A stretch of DNA of 64,000 nt, taken from positions 19,140,771 to 19,204,770 of the forward strand of contig CM034534.1 in the NCBI GenBank assembly GCA_020002185.1. The letters are read 5' to 3'. The position numbers were made by a program, and so were the translations under genes. The notes under the pieces are model-generated. The model worked only from the letters and a program-made list of their open reading frames with translations, ran no database searches and had not been told where the DNA came from. Each line of letters begins with the position of its first letter. Within the stretch, counting starts at the first letter, position 1. This stretch comes from Paraescarpia echinospica. Its lineage: Eukaryota > Annelida > Polychaeta > Sabellida > Siboglinidae. Positions 44,546 through 55,734 of the stretch are shown in pieces.

Positions 44546-46648
44546 GAGAAATTTCCACAAAGGAAGATATAAGGAAATGAGGAAATATTTAGCAAAGATA
44601 GACTGGAATAATACACTGAAGAATAAGACAGTAACAGAATGCTGGAATATCTTAAAGAATGAAATAGAGTGCATCGTAGATAAATTTGTTCCCTTCAAAA
44701 AACAAGGGAAACGGACCAGAAAAAAATACTTATCGAAAGAAGCCATTAGAAAAATTAAGTATAAACAAATGATGTGGAAGTCATATAGACATACTGGCAA
44801 TGACGAAGACTACAACATTTATAAAGAAGCACTAAACTAAAGCTACAGCTGAAATTAGAGTTCGAGAGAGAAGCTATGGACATAGGTGAGCATGAAATGT
44901 AAAACATGACTAGCCAAGAGTTTTTACATGCGTGTGGGCCAGGCAGAAAGATTCAGGGATAAAGATTAGTTATAAGAATGGTAGCAGAATGTAATATGGA
45001 AGGTTCTTGTGGCAGAAGACCTAAATGAGTGTTTGATTCAGTGTTTACCAGAGACACTAGTTCACTGCCAATTGCACCAGAAGCTAAGTTCGAGAGAGGC
45101 AAGATGAGACTATTTGGGCATGGTAGCTAAGAAAATTAGGGCTATGAAGGAAAATAAATCACCTGGAGTGGATGGTATTCCATCCAAACTACTAGTGGAA
45201 ATTGTAGAACAAATTAGCATACCGCTTGCAACAGTTTTCAACTTGTCATTAGAAGAGGGAGTGGTTCCTTTAGAATGGAAAGAAGCAAACGTTATACCGT
45301 TATTTAAAAAAGGTTCGAGAAACAAGTCAAATTATTATAGACCAGTTAGTTTTACATCGGTGATTTGTAAATTATTAGAAAGACTAATTAAAGATCACAT
45401 GGTGGATTTTCTTGTTAAACATAACTTGATAAACCCATCTCAACATGGGTTTCTAAAAGCGAGGTCATGCTTAACAAATATGTTATGTTTTTTGGAAGAT
45501 ATCACTAAGTGGGTAGATGATGGATCACCAGTAGATATCATCTACTTAGATTTTCAAAAAGCTTTCGACAAAGTGCCACATCAGAGATTACTGCTTAAAC
45601 TAAAAGCCCATGGCATAGGAAATGGAATAATTAACTGGATAGAAAAATGGCTGATTGACAGAAGACAACGGGTAGTTATTGATGGGGAGGCTTCAAACTG
45701 GAAATCAGTTTTGAGTGGGGTTCCACAGGGATCAGTACTGGAAGTTCCACAGGGATCAGTACTGGAAGTATGGAACGTATATTATTCTTAATATATATAA
45801 ATGATTTGGACGATGATATAGCTAGCAAGGTGTTGAAATTTGCAGATGATACAAAAGTGTTTAGAAGGATTAAAAGTGATGGGGATAGACAGCATTTACA
45901 AGATGATCTTGACAGGTTGATCAAATGGTCTGAAAAGTGGCAAATGTTGTTCAATTTTGGGAAATGTAAATGCCTTCACACAGGACATGGGAACGAATAT
46001 GTAGAATATACAATGGGGGGAACTGTACTAAGTACTACAGTAAAAGAAAAAGACTTAGGGCTGACAATTAGTGCTGACATGAAGGTTTCAGAACAGTGTG
46101 GAATTGCAGCTTCAAAGGGAAATCAAATCCTTGGATTGATTACGCGAAATATAGCATATAAAGAAAAAGAACTAATAATACCGCTTTACAAAACAATAGT
46201 TAGGCCTCATTTAGAATATTGTATACAAGCGTGGAGGCCATACCGCAAGAAGGACATAAATATGTTAAAAAGAGTACAGAGGAGAGCGACTAAAATGATA
46301 CCAAAACTGAGGGATCTTAGTTATGAAAAACGCCTAAAAGAATGTGGTTTAACAACACTAGAGACAAAGAGATTGAGAGGAGATCAGATAGAAGTGTTTT
46401 AAATATTGAATGGTTATGAAAATATTGATAGAAATATGTTTTTTTCAGTTAAGAAAGATAGAAAGACTAGAGGACATGAAGTTACATTAGTAAAGGAGCA
46501 GTGTAGATTAGACGTGAGAAAGTTCTCATTTTCACAAAGGACTGTGAATGAATGGAACAGATTATCTGATGATTGTGCGGGTGCTAGTAGTGTGAATATG
46601 TTTAAAAATAAAATCGACACGTACCTCAGAAGGGCTGGATATATGTAG
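44546..46648 (+). pseudogene. CR1 LINE ORF2, reverse transcriptase part
   Basis: From the linker (KGRYKEMRKYLAKIDW) to RT: ENKSPGVDGIPSKLL, VIPLFKKGSRNKSNYYRPVS, INPSQHGFLKARSCLTNM, IIYLDFQKAFDKVPHQRLLL, VPQGSVL, then LKFADDTKVFRR with FADD intact, KDLGLTIS, and C-terminus FSFSQRTVNEWNRLSDDCAG. Breaks: a stop near 44840, damage to 45110, a 24-base tandem duplication at 45718-45765 with a frameshift, and a stop at 46402. Although FADD is intact, the element is inactive as assembled. Confidence 0.92.
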
Positions 46649-47189
46649 ATAAAAGGGTTGGACTCTCGATAAGCCAAAGGGCTTCCTTGTCCACCTGCCA
46701 TCTAGAGTTAATTCTCTGGATGGCAATCTTGTTAAATCTTGTTAAAAGGTATTGTTGCATATACGCAGACAATTCGAATAGTTTTCAATTTACTGTAGTT
46801 TGAAACCTTTGAATGTGTGTTTTGGTTAAACACAATTACCAAAAAAAAATTTTTTTTTCGATATCATTGTTAATATAGTATTTCTTTTTACAAATATGCC
46901 ATTGGGTGAAACCTGACATGTTGAGTTGTCTTCAGGCTATTGCATCTAAATACATGCAGGCCAATCTGACTACAGCTCTGTTGTTTTATGTAAATACCGA
47001 AGGGAAAAAATTTGTTGTCTTTTGCCGGCTACGGATAAGTTGTAATCATAGTATAATGTAACTTAACTTTTTAGTATATAGATTGCTCACAACCAATAAT
47101 GTTCAAAACATTAGTGACACCAACAACGGACTTTTCCAAACAGGAATTTAAGCACAAAGAATGTTGTTGTTACCATCGATGAGTATTGA

Positions 47190-47312
47190 GCACGCACGCA
47201 CATACGCACACACACCACACACAAATATAAACACACTACCAGACACACACACACACGCACGCACGCACGAATCTACACACACGCACCCGCACACGCACAC
47301 GCACACACACAC
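47190..47312. repeat. CA-rich simple repeat
   Basis: Imperfect CA/CACG units. Counterpart at 52660-52768 in block III. Confidence 0.8.
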
Positions 47313-47925
47313 AATTTATATTTTTACATTGCTCCTATGCAGATGATACACGAATTTTCATTGCTATGTCTATCACTGACATAAATTGCTCCCTAAATCC
47401 GGTCAGAGTTTTGATTTAATTATCGTTTCCTTTTTAAGACTGTTACTATATTATGAAATGCAAGATTGAAAGATGGTAAGGCGTATTCGTTAGTATTTGT
47501 CATTTTTTGTTGCAACAAGAACCATTGCAAATGTAGTTGTTAATAGTAGACGTGAATAATTTATTATGTCACAATATTGCCATGAAGAATATTACAAAAT
47601 TAGAACGTGTGTAAATTTGTTTAGCAATGGTTGTAGACCTGTATCTCCGTTTCCGCGGAATTCTCACTCAAGGCCACTTCTTGTGTCTCTGTGTTGGCTT
47701 CCAGTCTGATATTGTATCACTTTACAAATCTACCTTATTACTTACCAGAAACTTTCAAGTAACCAACTTATTTATACTCCTTGTTTAGTCCAGCTTCGAA
47801 CATCTATACCATTTTTACATTTTGCTGCACACAATCTTTGGAATTTGGTCCCTTTTTGTCAGTTGGCATTATTGTACAATACTGCCGCCATTTAAAAACT
47901 TAGGTAACCGTTTTTTCTATCCATC

Positions 47926-47953
47926 CGTCCGTCCATCCATCCATCCATCCATT
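47926..47953. repeat. ATCC repeat
   Basis: Short CATC/ATCC tract (CCATCCATCCATCC). The block III counterpart at 53376-53442 is longer. Confidence 0.85.
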
Positions 47954-48236
47954 AATATGTAGCCAACTTTAATAGTATTGATCGATTTTGAGATTAATTG
48001 ACCATTTTAATTTAATGATTATCTGAGCTTAGTGAACAAAGTTTAGGCGCACAATAAGTTACCTTATTATTATTAGTATTAAATGTTCATATTGTCAAAA
48101 AACGTTACCGTAACGGTAATTATTTTATGATGTGAACGTTGTAAAAAAGGATGTTCAATAATGGATTTTACTAAATCCGCCGGAAGTGTTCAGAAAGAAA
48201 TTGCAGCTGTTATTTAAGCTATCGGATTTGTTTCAG

Positions 48237-48600
48237 AATCTATCGTGAAGAACCTGCCTACCCTGTGCGACTGTCCTAAGGCATGTAACGTCACACATTA
48301 CAAGGTGTCCACGAGTTACGCTTCTGCCAGTCAGAATAAAAGTGGTTGATTTCGTATCAAGCGAATTCTAAAGACTAGTGACGGAGAACTTGAATAAATG
48401 GTCGAGCCGGAAAGACACCGACCAGGCAAACGAGTTTCTTGGTTCGATTCCAAAGACCGAACTCGCATGTGTAGGGTAGGAGACCAAACCAGGCTAACAC
48501 AGGGATTACGTTAAAACATCCTCGTTCAGAGCTACAACTCCATAGTGGAAGTTGAATATTTCAGAAAAGGAAAACAAATTGCAAAATAGGTTTATTACCC
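48237..48600 (+). pseudogene. broken copy II of the channel long exon (short-type insert)
   Basis: After TTTCAG reads SIVKNLPTLCDCPKACNVTH, then YKVSTSYASASQNKSG and a TGA where block III has GGCGATTTG. CDCPxxC is intact. The remainder follows copy III in shifted frames (GGTTCGATTCCAAAGACCGA, ATCCTCGTTCAGAGCTA). A C run (48599-48608) ends the similarity. Confidence 0.88.
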
Positions 48601-49745
48601 CCCCCCCCTTAGTATCCAATTATTACCAACAATTATACTTTGTAAAGTGATATATATATATATATATGTGTATCACTTTCCAAAGTATAATTAGATATAT
48701 ATATATATAAGCTATTCTCAGTGCACCAATGTTTATAATGATTAATGCACTAAACAGATTTTTTAGTGCGTCAATATATGCTATTTGTAAAGTAAAATGT
48801 TGCCTTCAACTGCGCATCGTTGGGGGGTATTTAATGATGCTGTGCTTTATCCAGGCTGCAAAGACATGTGTATATATATATACCCGTTTTACATAATGTA
48901 TGGATACTTTGAACAAACCAAACGTACACTTTTGCATGCAAATTGATAAAAAGGAATACGAACTCTAAAGGGAAAATGATGGCATTACTCTAATCATTTT
49001 CGGGATACTCAGATCGTGTTAATTGAACAGTTGCACAAGAGCAAATTTCCATATTAATTGTGGGCTATTTTTGTTAGAAAGGTGTACGCTATAATAAATG
49101 GAAATCAAAAACGATCTATGTGTCATATGTGTCCTGTGCAGAACAGCTGATATACTTTGAACAATTAGGCACGCATTGCAAAACTGAATTTGCCAAACAG
49201 GAAAAGTTCGCGACGCGCTGATTATTTAGGCTATTGTAAGTGCAACAACAAACAATTGTCACCTATATAAGTTTACGATCTTCTCACAATTGGACCTACT
49301 TCTCATTAAGACGTTCGGACAGCATCTGTTAAATGGCCGATGTACTGCAGTACTTAATCAGAGTCGACAGTCACAACATATGTGTCCTCTGCGCGGTTGA
49401 CTTTCGAAACAACAGGTGCCCGCCGTCTATCTCCAATGGTGTAGATGTCGTGACTTCCTCCAGCACTGACGCAAAGAATGAATACCGAAGACAATAATGC
49501 ATCGACATCAAAAGGGAGCGAATAGAACTGATCAGCGAAGAATGGAGGAGCTGAGAAAAAAACAAATTCAAGAAGCTGGTGAGGTGTCGAGAGAATGGGT
49601 GTAGAACAGTTCGAAAAGAAAGGAGATACCCAGAGAGTGGAGAAGGAAAGCGAAAGTTAGAGGGGAAAGGAGACGGTTGGTAGAGAGACCATGCGAAGAT
49701 CAAGGAGATAAAAGCATAAATCGAAGATCGGAATCGAGGCCAACA
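48601..49745 (+). repeat. duplicated block II, middle part and exon 1 flank
   Basis: Shared with blocks I and III. 49317-49400 is the exon 1 5' flank (AATGGCCGATGTACTGCAGT, GAGTCGACAGTCACAACATA). 49400-49700 also matches 20110-20410. AT runs occur at 48652-48667 and 48690-48709. Confidence 0.65.
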
Positions 49746-49751
49746 TCACCC

Positions 49752-49902
49752 CTGACAGACAGGGAAACAAGAGGAGAACAACTAGGAAACAAGAATGACA
49801 ACGAGGATATCTCGAATGAGAGTATGAACGTTGTAGGCTCGCATAGCAAGCGTTTTTCTATGAGCTACGAAACGTCACAAAATAATACAATTTCGCGCGT
49901 AC
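49752..49902 (+). pseudogene. decayed channel N-terminal exon, block II
   Basis: Follows the N-terminal exon at nucleotide level (CTGACAGACAGGGAAAC; CTCGAATGAGAGTATGAACG; GCAAGCGTTTTTCT). It lacks the GAAACTACCACTTTCCACGG segment that encodes the His-Gly motif, then resumes GAGCTACGAAACGTCACAAA and ends CGCGCGTAC|GTAAGG. The gating motif is lost. Confidence 0.7.
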
Positions 49903-50059
49903 GTAAGGGATACGTCACCGCGGGGGAGGCACTCAATACACTGCCATAATACAATTATGTTTGTTTGCTTAACGTTCTTATAGATACTTCATTTTATGCA
50001 AACGATTTCTTTATGGGGCCCGCATTGCAAGACAGAATTTGCAAAATCTTGGGGTGTCA

Positions 50060-50490
50060 ATAACCATGCGTCCTGATGTCTCAAGCGCCCGGTAGTACAC
50101 CCAAAGGATAAAGTGGAACCACAAGAACAGTGAGAACGGGTGTATCAAATACCACGCAAGAACTGCGGTTCTGGGTATATTGGGGACACGGGAATAGTGT
50201 TTAAAACGAGACTTGAGAAACATAGAAAGGAAGTTGGCAACGCTTATAAGAGTAACACAGGAGAAGCGAGGACAAGGATCTATGTCGGCCATCAACAAAT
50301 CCGTCCCCGCGGACCAGGCAACAATAGAAAAACACATCATAGACTGGGAGGGAACGGAAATATTAGACAAGGAAGCCAGCATGAGAACAAGCAATATAAA
50401 AGAAGCCGTAAGGACCAGAAAGGCCAACATACCAATCAATCAAGGGGAATTTCGAACTATCTCACCTGTGACATGTATTTAATAAGTTGG
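50060..50490 (+). mobile_element. Penelope-like element fragment, GIY-YIG endonuclease, block II
   Basis: YQIPRKNCGSGYIGDTGIVF, then KTRLEKHRKEV, then after a frameshift HIIDWEGTEILDKEASMRT, NIKEAVRTRKANIPINQGEF. The order Y.IPC..C...YIG.TG....R..EH....IDW....L..E.....R...EA is that of the C-terminal endonuclease of Penelope-like retroelements. The reverse transcriptase is absent. Frameshift and a stop just upstream (50133) show it is dead. Confidence 0.85.
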
Positions 50491-50634
50491 CATGCTACGC
50501 CGACGACAGACTCTATAACTACAAGGTACAATCACGTCATGGATGTCAAAAAAAATTGTTTCCAGATCAGTTATGTTTGATTTTACATATCTCGCTTATT
50601 TTATTCTCTTGTTCTATATTCCGACACCTGTCCA

Positions 50635-50860
50635 TAAACTGGGCCTCCTCCTAATCCACGATGCCCACGTGTGAACCTAGAACGTTACGGTCGCCGGGCG
50701 TTTGTTTATGATGGGCTGACGTTGTGGAAATCTCTGCCACTAGAATTGCGTGCAAATGAGAACATTAGGCAGTTACGGAAACTACAGAAAACATTTGTTT
50801 TCTCGAATTAATACAGGTAGAAGTAATCTAACATTTGTGTTATGTATACATGCAGTTTTA
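50635..50860 (+). mobile_element. L2/CR1-like LINE 3' end, block II
   Basis: Corresponds to 20745-20960 (CCACGATGCCCACGTGTGAA, CTAGAACGTTACGGTCGCCG, AACATTAGGCAGTTACGGAA). Shorter than the other two copies. Confidence 0.6.
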
Positions 50861-50869
50861 ATGAGTTAA

Positions 50870-51087
50870 TGGTTTTATATCACATAAACCCAATGTAGGC
50901 GGTAAAACAACGCGACATAACAACTGCTGTTGCAATTAGTAGACAATAGCACATATATAATTGATGCATGTTAGATGCAGATCAAATGCAGATGTCATGT
51001 CAATTCTGGATAATCAAAACTGATCATCTACATACAAATGTCACCGATTAAACGGTAATGTGTTGTAATTCTTGTCTCTGGTGGGAG
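50870..51087 (+). repeat. channel 5'-flank-like segment, block III
   Basis: Same order as 40710-40921 (CCCAATGTAGGCGGTAAAAC, ACAATAGCACATATATAATT, GATGCATGTTAGATGC), leading to a Cys-rich exon copy. Confidence 0.6.
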
Positions 51088-51250
51088 ATCAACTTGCCGG
51101 CACCTCACGGCGATTGCGTGGACGTCCAAAAGCTGCGCTACTTTGACGACTACTCGAAGGCGGCTATCATCATTGTATGCGTCACGAACTTCGTCGTGAA
51201 TGTGGCTGTAGAGATAGCTACACACCACAACTTAGCGAAGATTTTTATAA
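51088..51250 (+). pseudogene. DEG/ENaC Cys-rich exon copy IIIa, damaged
   Basis: After GGGAG reads INLPAPHGDCVDVQKLRYFD, then DYSKAAIIIVCVTNFVV. The first Cys of the AC...C pair is replaced (AAIIIVC), and a four-base deletion removes the CGC motif by frameshift. Not functional. Confidence 0.85.
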
Positions 51251-51386
51251 TCTATAATTGATGCATGTTAGATGGAAAACAAATGTGCAGATGTCATGTA
51301 AATTATGGATAAAAAACTTTTATCACCTACATATAAATGTCACCAATTAAAAACTAATTTGTAGTAATTTTGTTCTCTGCATGGAA

Positions 51387-51660
51387 ACCAACTTGCTGGC
51401 ACATCACGGCGATTGCGTGGACGTCCAAAAGCTGCGCTACTTTGATTATTACTCACAGGCGGCTTGCTTCAGGGAATGCGTCACGAACTTCATCGTGAAA
51501 ACATGTGGCTGTAGAGACAACTTAGCCAAGATTTGTATAATCACGTTTCTCTTTCAGTCTGGTAGATTTGTGAACCAAACATTAGTTTTGACCGACTAAC
51601 AGCCACTTAGCCTAGTTGTAGACAGTGCCCCAAGTCATGTTTCCAGAAGTGTAAATAACA
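51387..51660 (+). pseudogene. DEG/ENaC Cys-rich exon copy IIIb, open but without acceptor
   Basis: Reads TNLLAHHGDCVDVQKLRYFD, then YYSQAACFRECVTN, then FIVKTCGCRDNLAK. All four motif cysteines are present. The AG before the exon is lost (GCATGGAA). A 15-base deletion removes the residues after CGCRD. Further on, CTCTTTCAG/TCTGGTAGATTTGTG looks like an old acceptor and exon (SGRFVNQTLV), followed by TGCCCCAAGTCATGTTTCCA. Confidence 0.82.
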
Positions 51661-52659
51661 AGTAGTTACCTTGGGAAACATTACAAAAATGGCTGGCACG
51701 TCCATTTTCGATATACATAATGTTTTGTTATGGTGTAGTTAATTTAATAATTAGTTTCCTATTGTACGATTTTGTATTTCTTGTATGTTGTTTTTATAAC
51801 AATATGTATGTTTGCCCATCTGACATTTTGTAGACTCGCCAGCGGGCCTTTTTGGGTGGTTCATGGATTGAGACTTTTTAAAATTTCAAGCGTGACATCT
51901 TTGATGTGGAGATCTTGTGATCAACATTTCAAAAGGAGTTTCTTGAAGTTGCACCAGAGGAATTAAATGCTTTTTCTATGGCATTGTCAATATAATAATG
52001 TTGTCTAGAAACGTTGGTTGCATATATGCAGACAGTTGACATATTTTTTCAATTTATTGTACTTTGAAAAATTTGAATGTGTGTTTTGGTTGGTTAAAAA
52101 TAATTACACAATTTTGATTTGTTTCGATGTTATTGTTAATATAGTAATCCCTTCCACAAATATGCCTTTGGGTCAAACCTGACATTTCCAGTTATTTTCA
52201 GGTTATTGCGTATAAATGCATGCAGGCCAATCTGACCACTGCACTGTTATGTTATGTATAGCAAAAGGTAAAAACAAATATAAATAATAATAATAATAAT
52301 AATCAATTTCATAAGATGGTGGACCGGAATTAAACTAAACCAAGGACTTTTCTACCATGTTCTCTGCATATTGAACATTAATCACAAATATATATTATAT
52401 ATATACACAACTGATTTCAGACGATCTTCCCACGTCTACTGTCTCACTATACACACGTTGTCTCTTGCCGGCTAAAGATAAGACGTAATCATAGTATAAT
52501 GTAATTTAATGTGTTAGCATATGGAGTGCTCACAACCGATAATGTTCAAAACATCAGTGATACCAATATATCGTAATAATCGGACTTTTCCCAAGAGGAA
52601 ATTAAGCACAAAGAACTGTGTTGTTACCATCGTTGAGTATTGAATACTCACGCACATAC

Positions 52660-52768
52660 GCACACACGCCACACGCAAATAAAACACTCAACCACACACA
52701 CACGCACGCACGCATGTACACACACGCACGCACGCACGCGCACGCGCGCACGCACACACACATACACA
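52660..52768. repeat. CA/CG-rich simple repeat
   Basis: CACG, CGCA and CA units. Counterpart of 47190-47312. Confidence 0.8.
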
Positions 52769-53375
52769 ATTTAAATTTTACCTAGATCGTATGCAGATGA
52801 CACAGGGATTTCCATTGCTATGTCTACCCCTGATATAAATTGCTCCCTAAATCCGGTCAGTGTTTTGTCTTAATTACCGTTCCCATTTGAAGACTGTTAC
52901 AATATGAAATGCAAGTGTAAAAGATGATCAGACGTATTCGTCGGTATTTGTAACTTTCAGTTGCAAACAAACCATTGAAAATACATTTGCTAGTAGTAGA
53001 CGTGAATATATTAATTACCTTTTAACACAATATTGCCCTGAAGGATATTACAAAATTAGAACGTGTGCAAATTTGTTTAGCAATGTTGTAGGCCTGTAGA
53101 TCGGTTTCCGCGGTATTCTCATTCAAGCCCACTTCATATGTCTCCGTGTTGGCTTCCAGACTGATATCGTATAATTTTACAAATCTATCCTATTTCCTAC
53201 CAGAAACTTTCATGTCACCCTCAAAAGTTATGCTGATTGCTTAGTCCAGCTTCAAACATCTATACCATTTTTGTATTCTGCTACACATAATCTTTGGAAT
53301 TTGGTCACGTTTGACAGTCGGCAACGTTGCACAATACCGCCGTCATTTAAAAACTTACCTAGGTAATCGTATTTT

Positions 53376-53442
53376 CTATCCATCCATCCATTTATCCACC
53401 CATCCGTCTATCCATCCATCCATCCATCCATCCATCCATCCA
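53376..53442. repeat. ATCC repeat
   Basis: CATCCATCC units, about 16 with interruptions, longer than the block II counterpart. Confidence 0.85.
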
Positions 53443-53719
53443 ACCAATAATATGTTGACATATTTAATGGTGGTGATCGATTTTGAGAATAACTGACCAG
53501 GCTAGCTTACTGATTATCTGAGCTTAGTATAAAAACTTAGTTACCTTATTATTATCAGTATTAAAAGTTCATATTATAAAAAATCATTACCATAACGGTA
53601 ATTATTTTACGATGTGAACATTTAAAAAAAGTATGTTCAATAATGGATTTTCACTAAATCCAACGGCTGTGATCAGAAAAAAAATGCAGCTGTTATTTAA
53701 ACCATCGCATTCGTTTCAG

Positions 53720-54140
53720 AATCTATCGTGAAGAAAATGCCTACCATGTGCGACTGTTCTAAGTCAGGTGACGTCACGCATTACAAGGTGTCCACGAACT
53801 ACGCATCTGCCAGTCAGAATATAAATGGGCGATTTGGTGTGTCAAGCGAATGCCAAAGACAAGTGGCGGATAACTTGAATAAATCGTTGGGCACGAAGAA
53901 ATGGGTCGTGCCAAAAAGTCGTCGAGGTAACACAGACGAGGCAAACAACTTTCTTGATTCCATTCCAAAGAACGAACTCACATATGTAGGGGGGGGAGGC
54001 CAAACCAGGCCAACAAAGGGAGTACGCTAAAAAACATCCTCGTTCACAGCTACAATTTCATATTAGAAGTTGGATTTCAGAAATGGAAGATGAATTGCGA
54101 AATAGGTATATTACCCATCTTAATTTACAATTATTACCAT
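53720..54140 (+). pseudogene. broken copy III of the channel long exon (short-type insert)
   Basis: Reads SIVKKMPTMCDCSKSGDVTH, YKVSTNYASASQNINGRFGV, then NLNKSLGTKKWVV and NFLDSIPKNELTYVG. The CDCPxxC motif has become CDCSxxG, losing a disulfide cysteine. A G run at 53989-53995 precedes a shift to a stop. 54085-54115 in another frame gives MEDELRNRYI, matching gene A FQKMEDIFRYGF. This insert lines up with the first 100 residues of gene A's insert (RFGLSS...HLNKSM). Confidence 0.88.
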
Positions 54141-54165
54141 CAATTATACTTTGGAAAGTTATATT

Positions 54166-54241
<76 letters not shown>

Positions 54242-54459
54242 TTGCAAAAGACGGCGAATCCTGTTTTAGTAATTTATTTTATTTACTTATTTATACGCAA
54301 ATTATACATTTTAATTAGTTATAATTTAACTTATTTAGGTTTTATATTCCATTTAGTGTTTTATTAATATATTTTATTTTATTGTTTTATCAATTTTAAT
54401 GTACTTATTGTACTTTTCAGCCTCTGTGGCTGCCAAAGAAAGTAAACTTATTATATATT

Positions 54460-54491
<32 letters not shown>

Positions 54492-54919
54492 AGCTATTCT
54501 CTGTACACCAGCGTTTATAATGCATAATGCATGTAACAGTTTGTTTTAGTGCGTCAATATATGCGATATGTAAAGTAAAATGACGTATCCAGCCAGACTG
54601 TAATGGTATGTCTATATACTCGTATTACATAATGTATGGATTCTTTGATCAAACCAAACGTGTAACGTGTGCATGCAAGTTGATAAAAAGGAATACGAAC
54701 TGTAAAAGGAAAACTATAGCATCATGCTGATCATTTTCGGGACCGTCAGATCGCATTAATTGAATAATTCAGCAAGAGCAAATTTCCATATTTATCAAGT
54801 TATTTCTTGTCAGAAAGGTGCATGCTTCAATAAAAGGAAAACAAAAACGGTCTATGTAACATATATATCCAGTGGCGAACATCTGATATACTTTGCACAA
54901 TGGGGAACGCATCACTCAT
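54141..54919 (+). repeat. duplicated block III, middle part
   Basis: AT runs (54171-54196, 54213-54240, 54460-54485) and a segment, 54255-54450, that also occurs at 32780-32970 (GAATC.TGTTTTAGT.ATTTAT, TACTTTTCAGCCTCT.TGGCT). A dispersed repeat therefore entered here. Remainder as in blocks I and II. Confidence 0.6.
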
Positions 54920-55032
54920 GACAGTCAGGGAAACAAGAGAAGAACAACTTCGAGACACGCACGAGACCGAGGATGTCTCGAATTTTTCCACGGCCTCGGA
55001 AATGTCACGCGATCATACAATTTTGCGCGTAG
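54920..55032 (+). pseudogene. decayed channel N-terminal exon, block III
   Basis: Reads EFFHGLGNVTRSYNFARR against TTFHGLRNVAQSNNVRRR. The His-Gly motif is visible, but the preceding AWxxFCETT part is deleted and the frame upstream has no matching start. Donor GT is absent (GCGCGTAGGAAAG). Confidence 0.75.
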
Positions 55033-55189
55033 GAAAGGGGAATTTCACCGCGGGGGAGGCACTCAATATACTTCCATAATACTATTATGTTTGATTGTGA
55101 ACGTTCTGATGAGTACTTCATTTTTATGCAAACGATTTATTTTTGTGCACGCATTGCAAGACTGAATTTGCCAAAATATGGGGTGGCAA

Positions 55190-55590
55190 CAGCCATGCTT
55201 CCTCGTAACTCAGGCGCCCGGTAGTACACCCAAAGGATAAAGTGGAGCCAGAAGAACAGTGCGAACTGGTGAATCAAATACCACGCAAGAACTGCGGTTC
55301 TGGGTATATTGGGGACAAGGGAATATTGTTCAAAACGAGATCTGAGAAACATAGAAAGGAAGTTGACAACGCAAATAAGAGTCACACACGAAAAGCGACA
55401 ACAAGAATGTATGTCGGCCATCAACAAATCCGCCCCCGCGGAAAATACAATAACAGATAAACACATCAAAAGACTGGGAGGGAGCGAAAATAGTAGACGG
55501 GGAGCCAAAATAAGAACACGAAACAAAAACTAAGCCGTGTGGATCAGAAAGAATTACGAACTATCTCAATCATCAGATGTATTTAATAAG
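55190..55590 (+). mobile_element. Penelope-like element fragment, block III
   Basis: NQIPRKNCGSGYIGDKGILF, KTRSEKHRKEVDN, then a second-frame piece. Same structure and position as in block II, with the upstream HPKDKVEPEEQCEL-type text readable. Confidence 0.85.
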
Positions 55591-55734
55591 TTGGCAAGCT
55601 ACGCTGACGAAAGACTCTATAACTGCAATGTAAAATCACTTCACGTATTGGATGTCAAAAAGAAGCTGTTTGTGGAACAATTATATTTGATTTTACATAT
55701 ATAACTTCTTTTATTAATCTTGTTCTCCATTCCG

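Larger units (their letters stand above)
41465..46746 (+). mobile_element. CR1-like LINE, nearly full length, inactivated
   Basis: Two-ORF non-LTR element. The ends are fixed by comparison with the empty paralogous site at about 52005-52015. A 5' hairpin (AGTCCCCAAAA/TTTTGGGGGACT, 41463-41489) precedes about 560 bases of leader. ORF1, ORF2 and a 1000-base gap are listed separately. The 3' end has TCTGGATGGCAATC and a short CTTGTTAAAT repeat (46728-46747). Total about 5.28 kb with the gap as given. No long target duplication is visible. Confidence 0.9.
46747..48236 (+). repeat. duplicated block II, left part
   Basis: Parallels 52015-53719 in order, including the CACACGCACG-rich run (47190-47312), TCTATCACTGACATAAATTG, CCGCGGAATTCTCAC and an ATCC run. 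Ends in ATTTGTTTCAG before the long-exon copy. No other gene is seen. Confidence 0.8.
52015..53719 (+). repeat. duplicated block III, left part
   Basis: Parallel to 46747-48236. It has an extra stretch at 52260-52440 (AATAATAAT run, ATATATATTATATATATA) absent from block II. No gene seen. It holds the empty site matching the CR1 insertion at about 52005-52015. Confidence 0.8.

Noticed and set aside
43193..44840. Frames of 345-535 codons crossing the N gap
   Set aside because: The open length comes from 1000 N. Only the parts outside the gap have meaning.
49371..49703. A 110-codon minus-strand Leu/Ser-rich frame
   Set aside because: It is the complement of duplicated channel flank sequence. 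The block I counterpart does not keep the frame.
41161..52015. Target-site duplication of the CR1 insertion
   Set aside because: Only a trivial AAG is shared at both ends, not enough to call a duplication.
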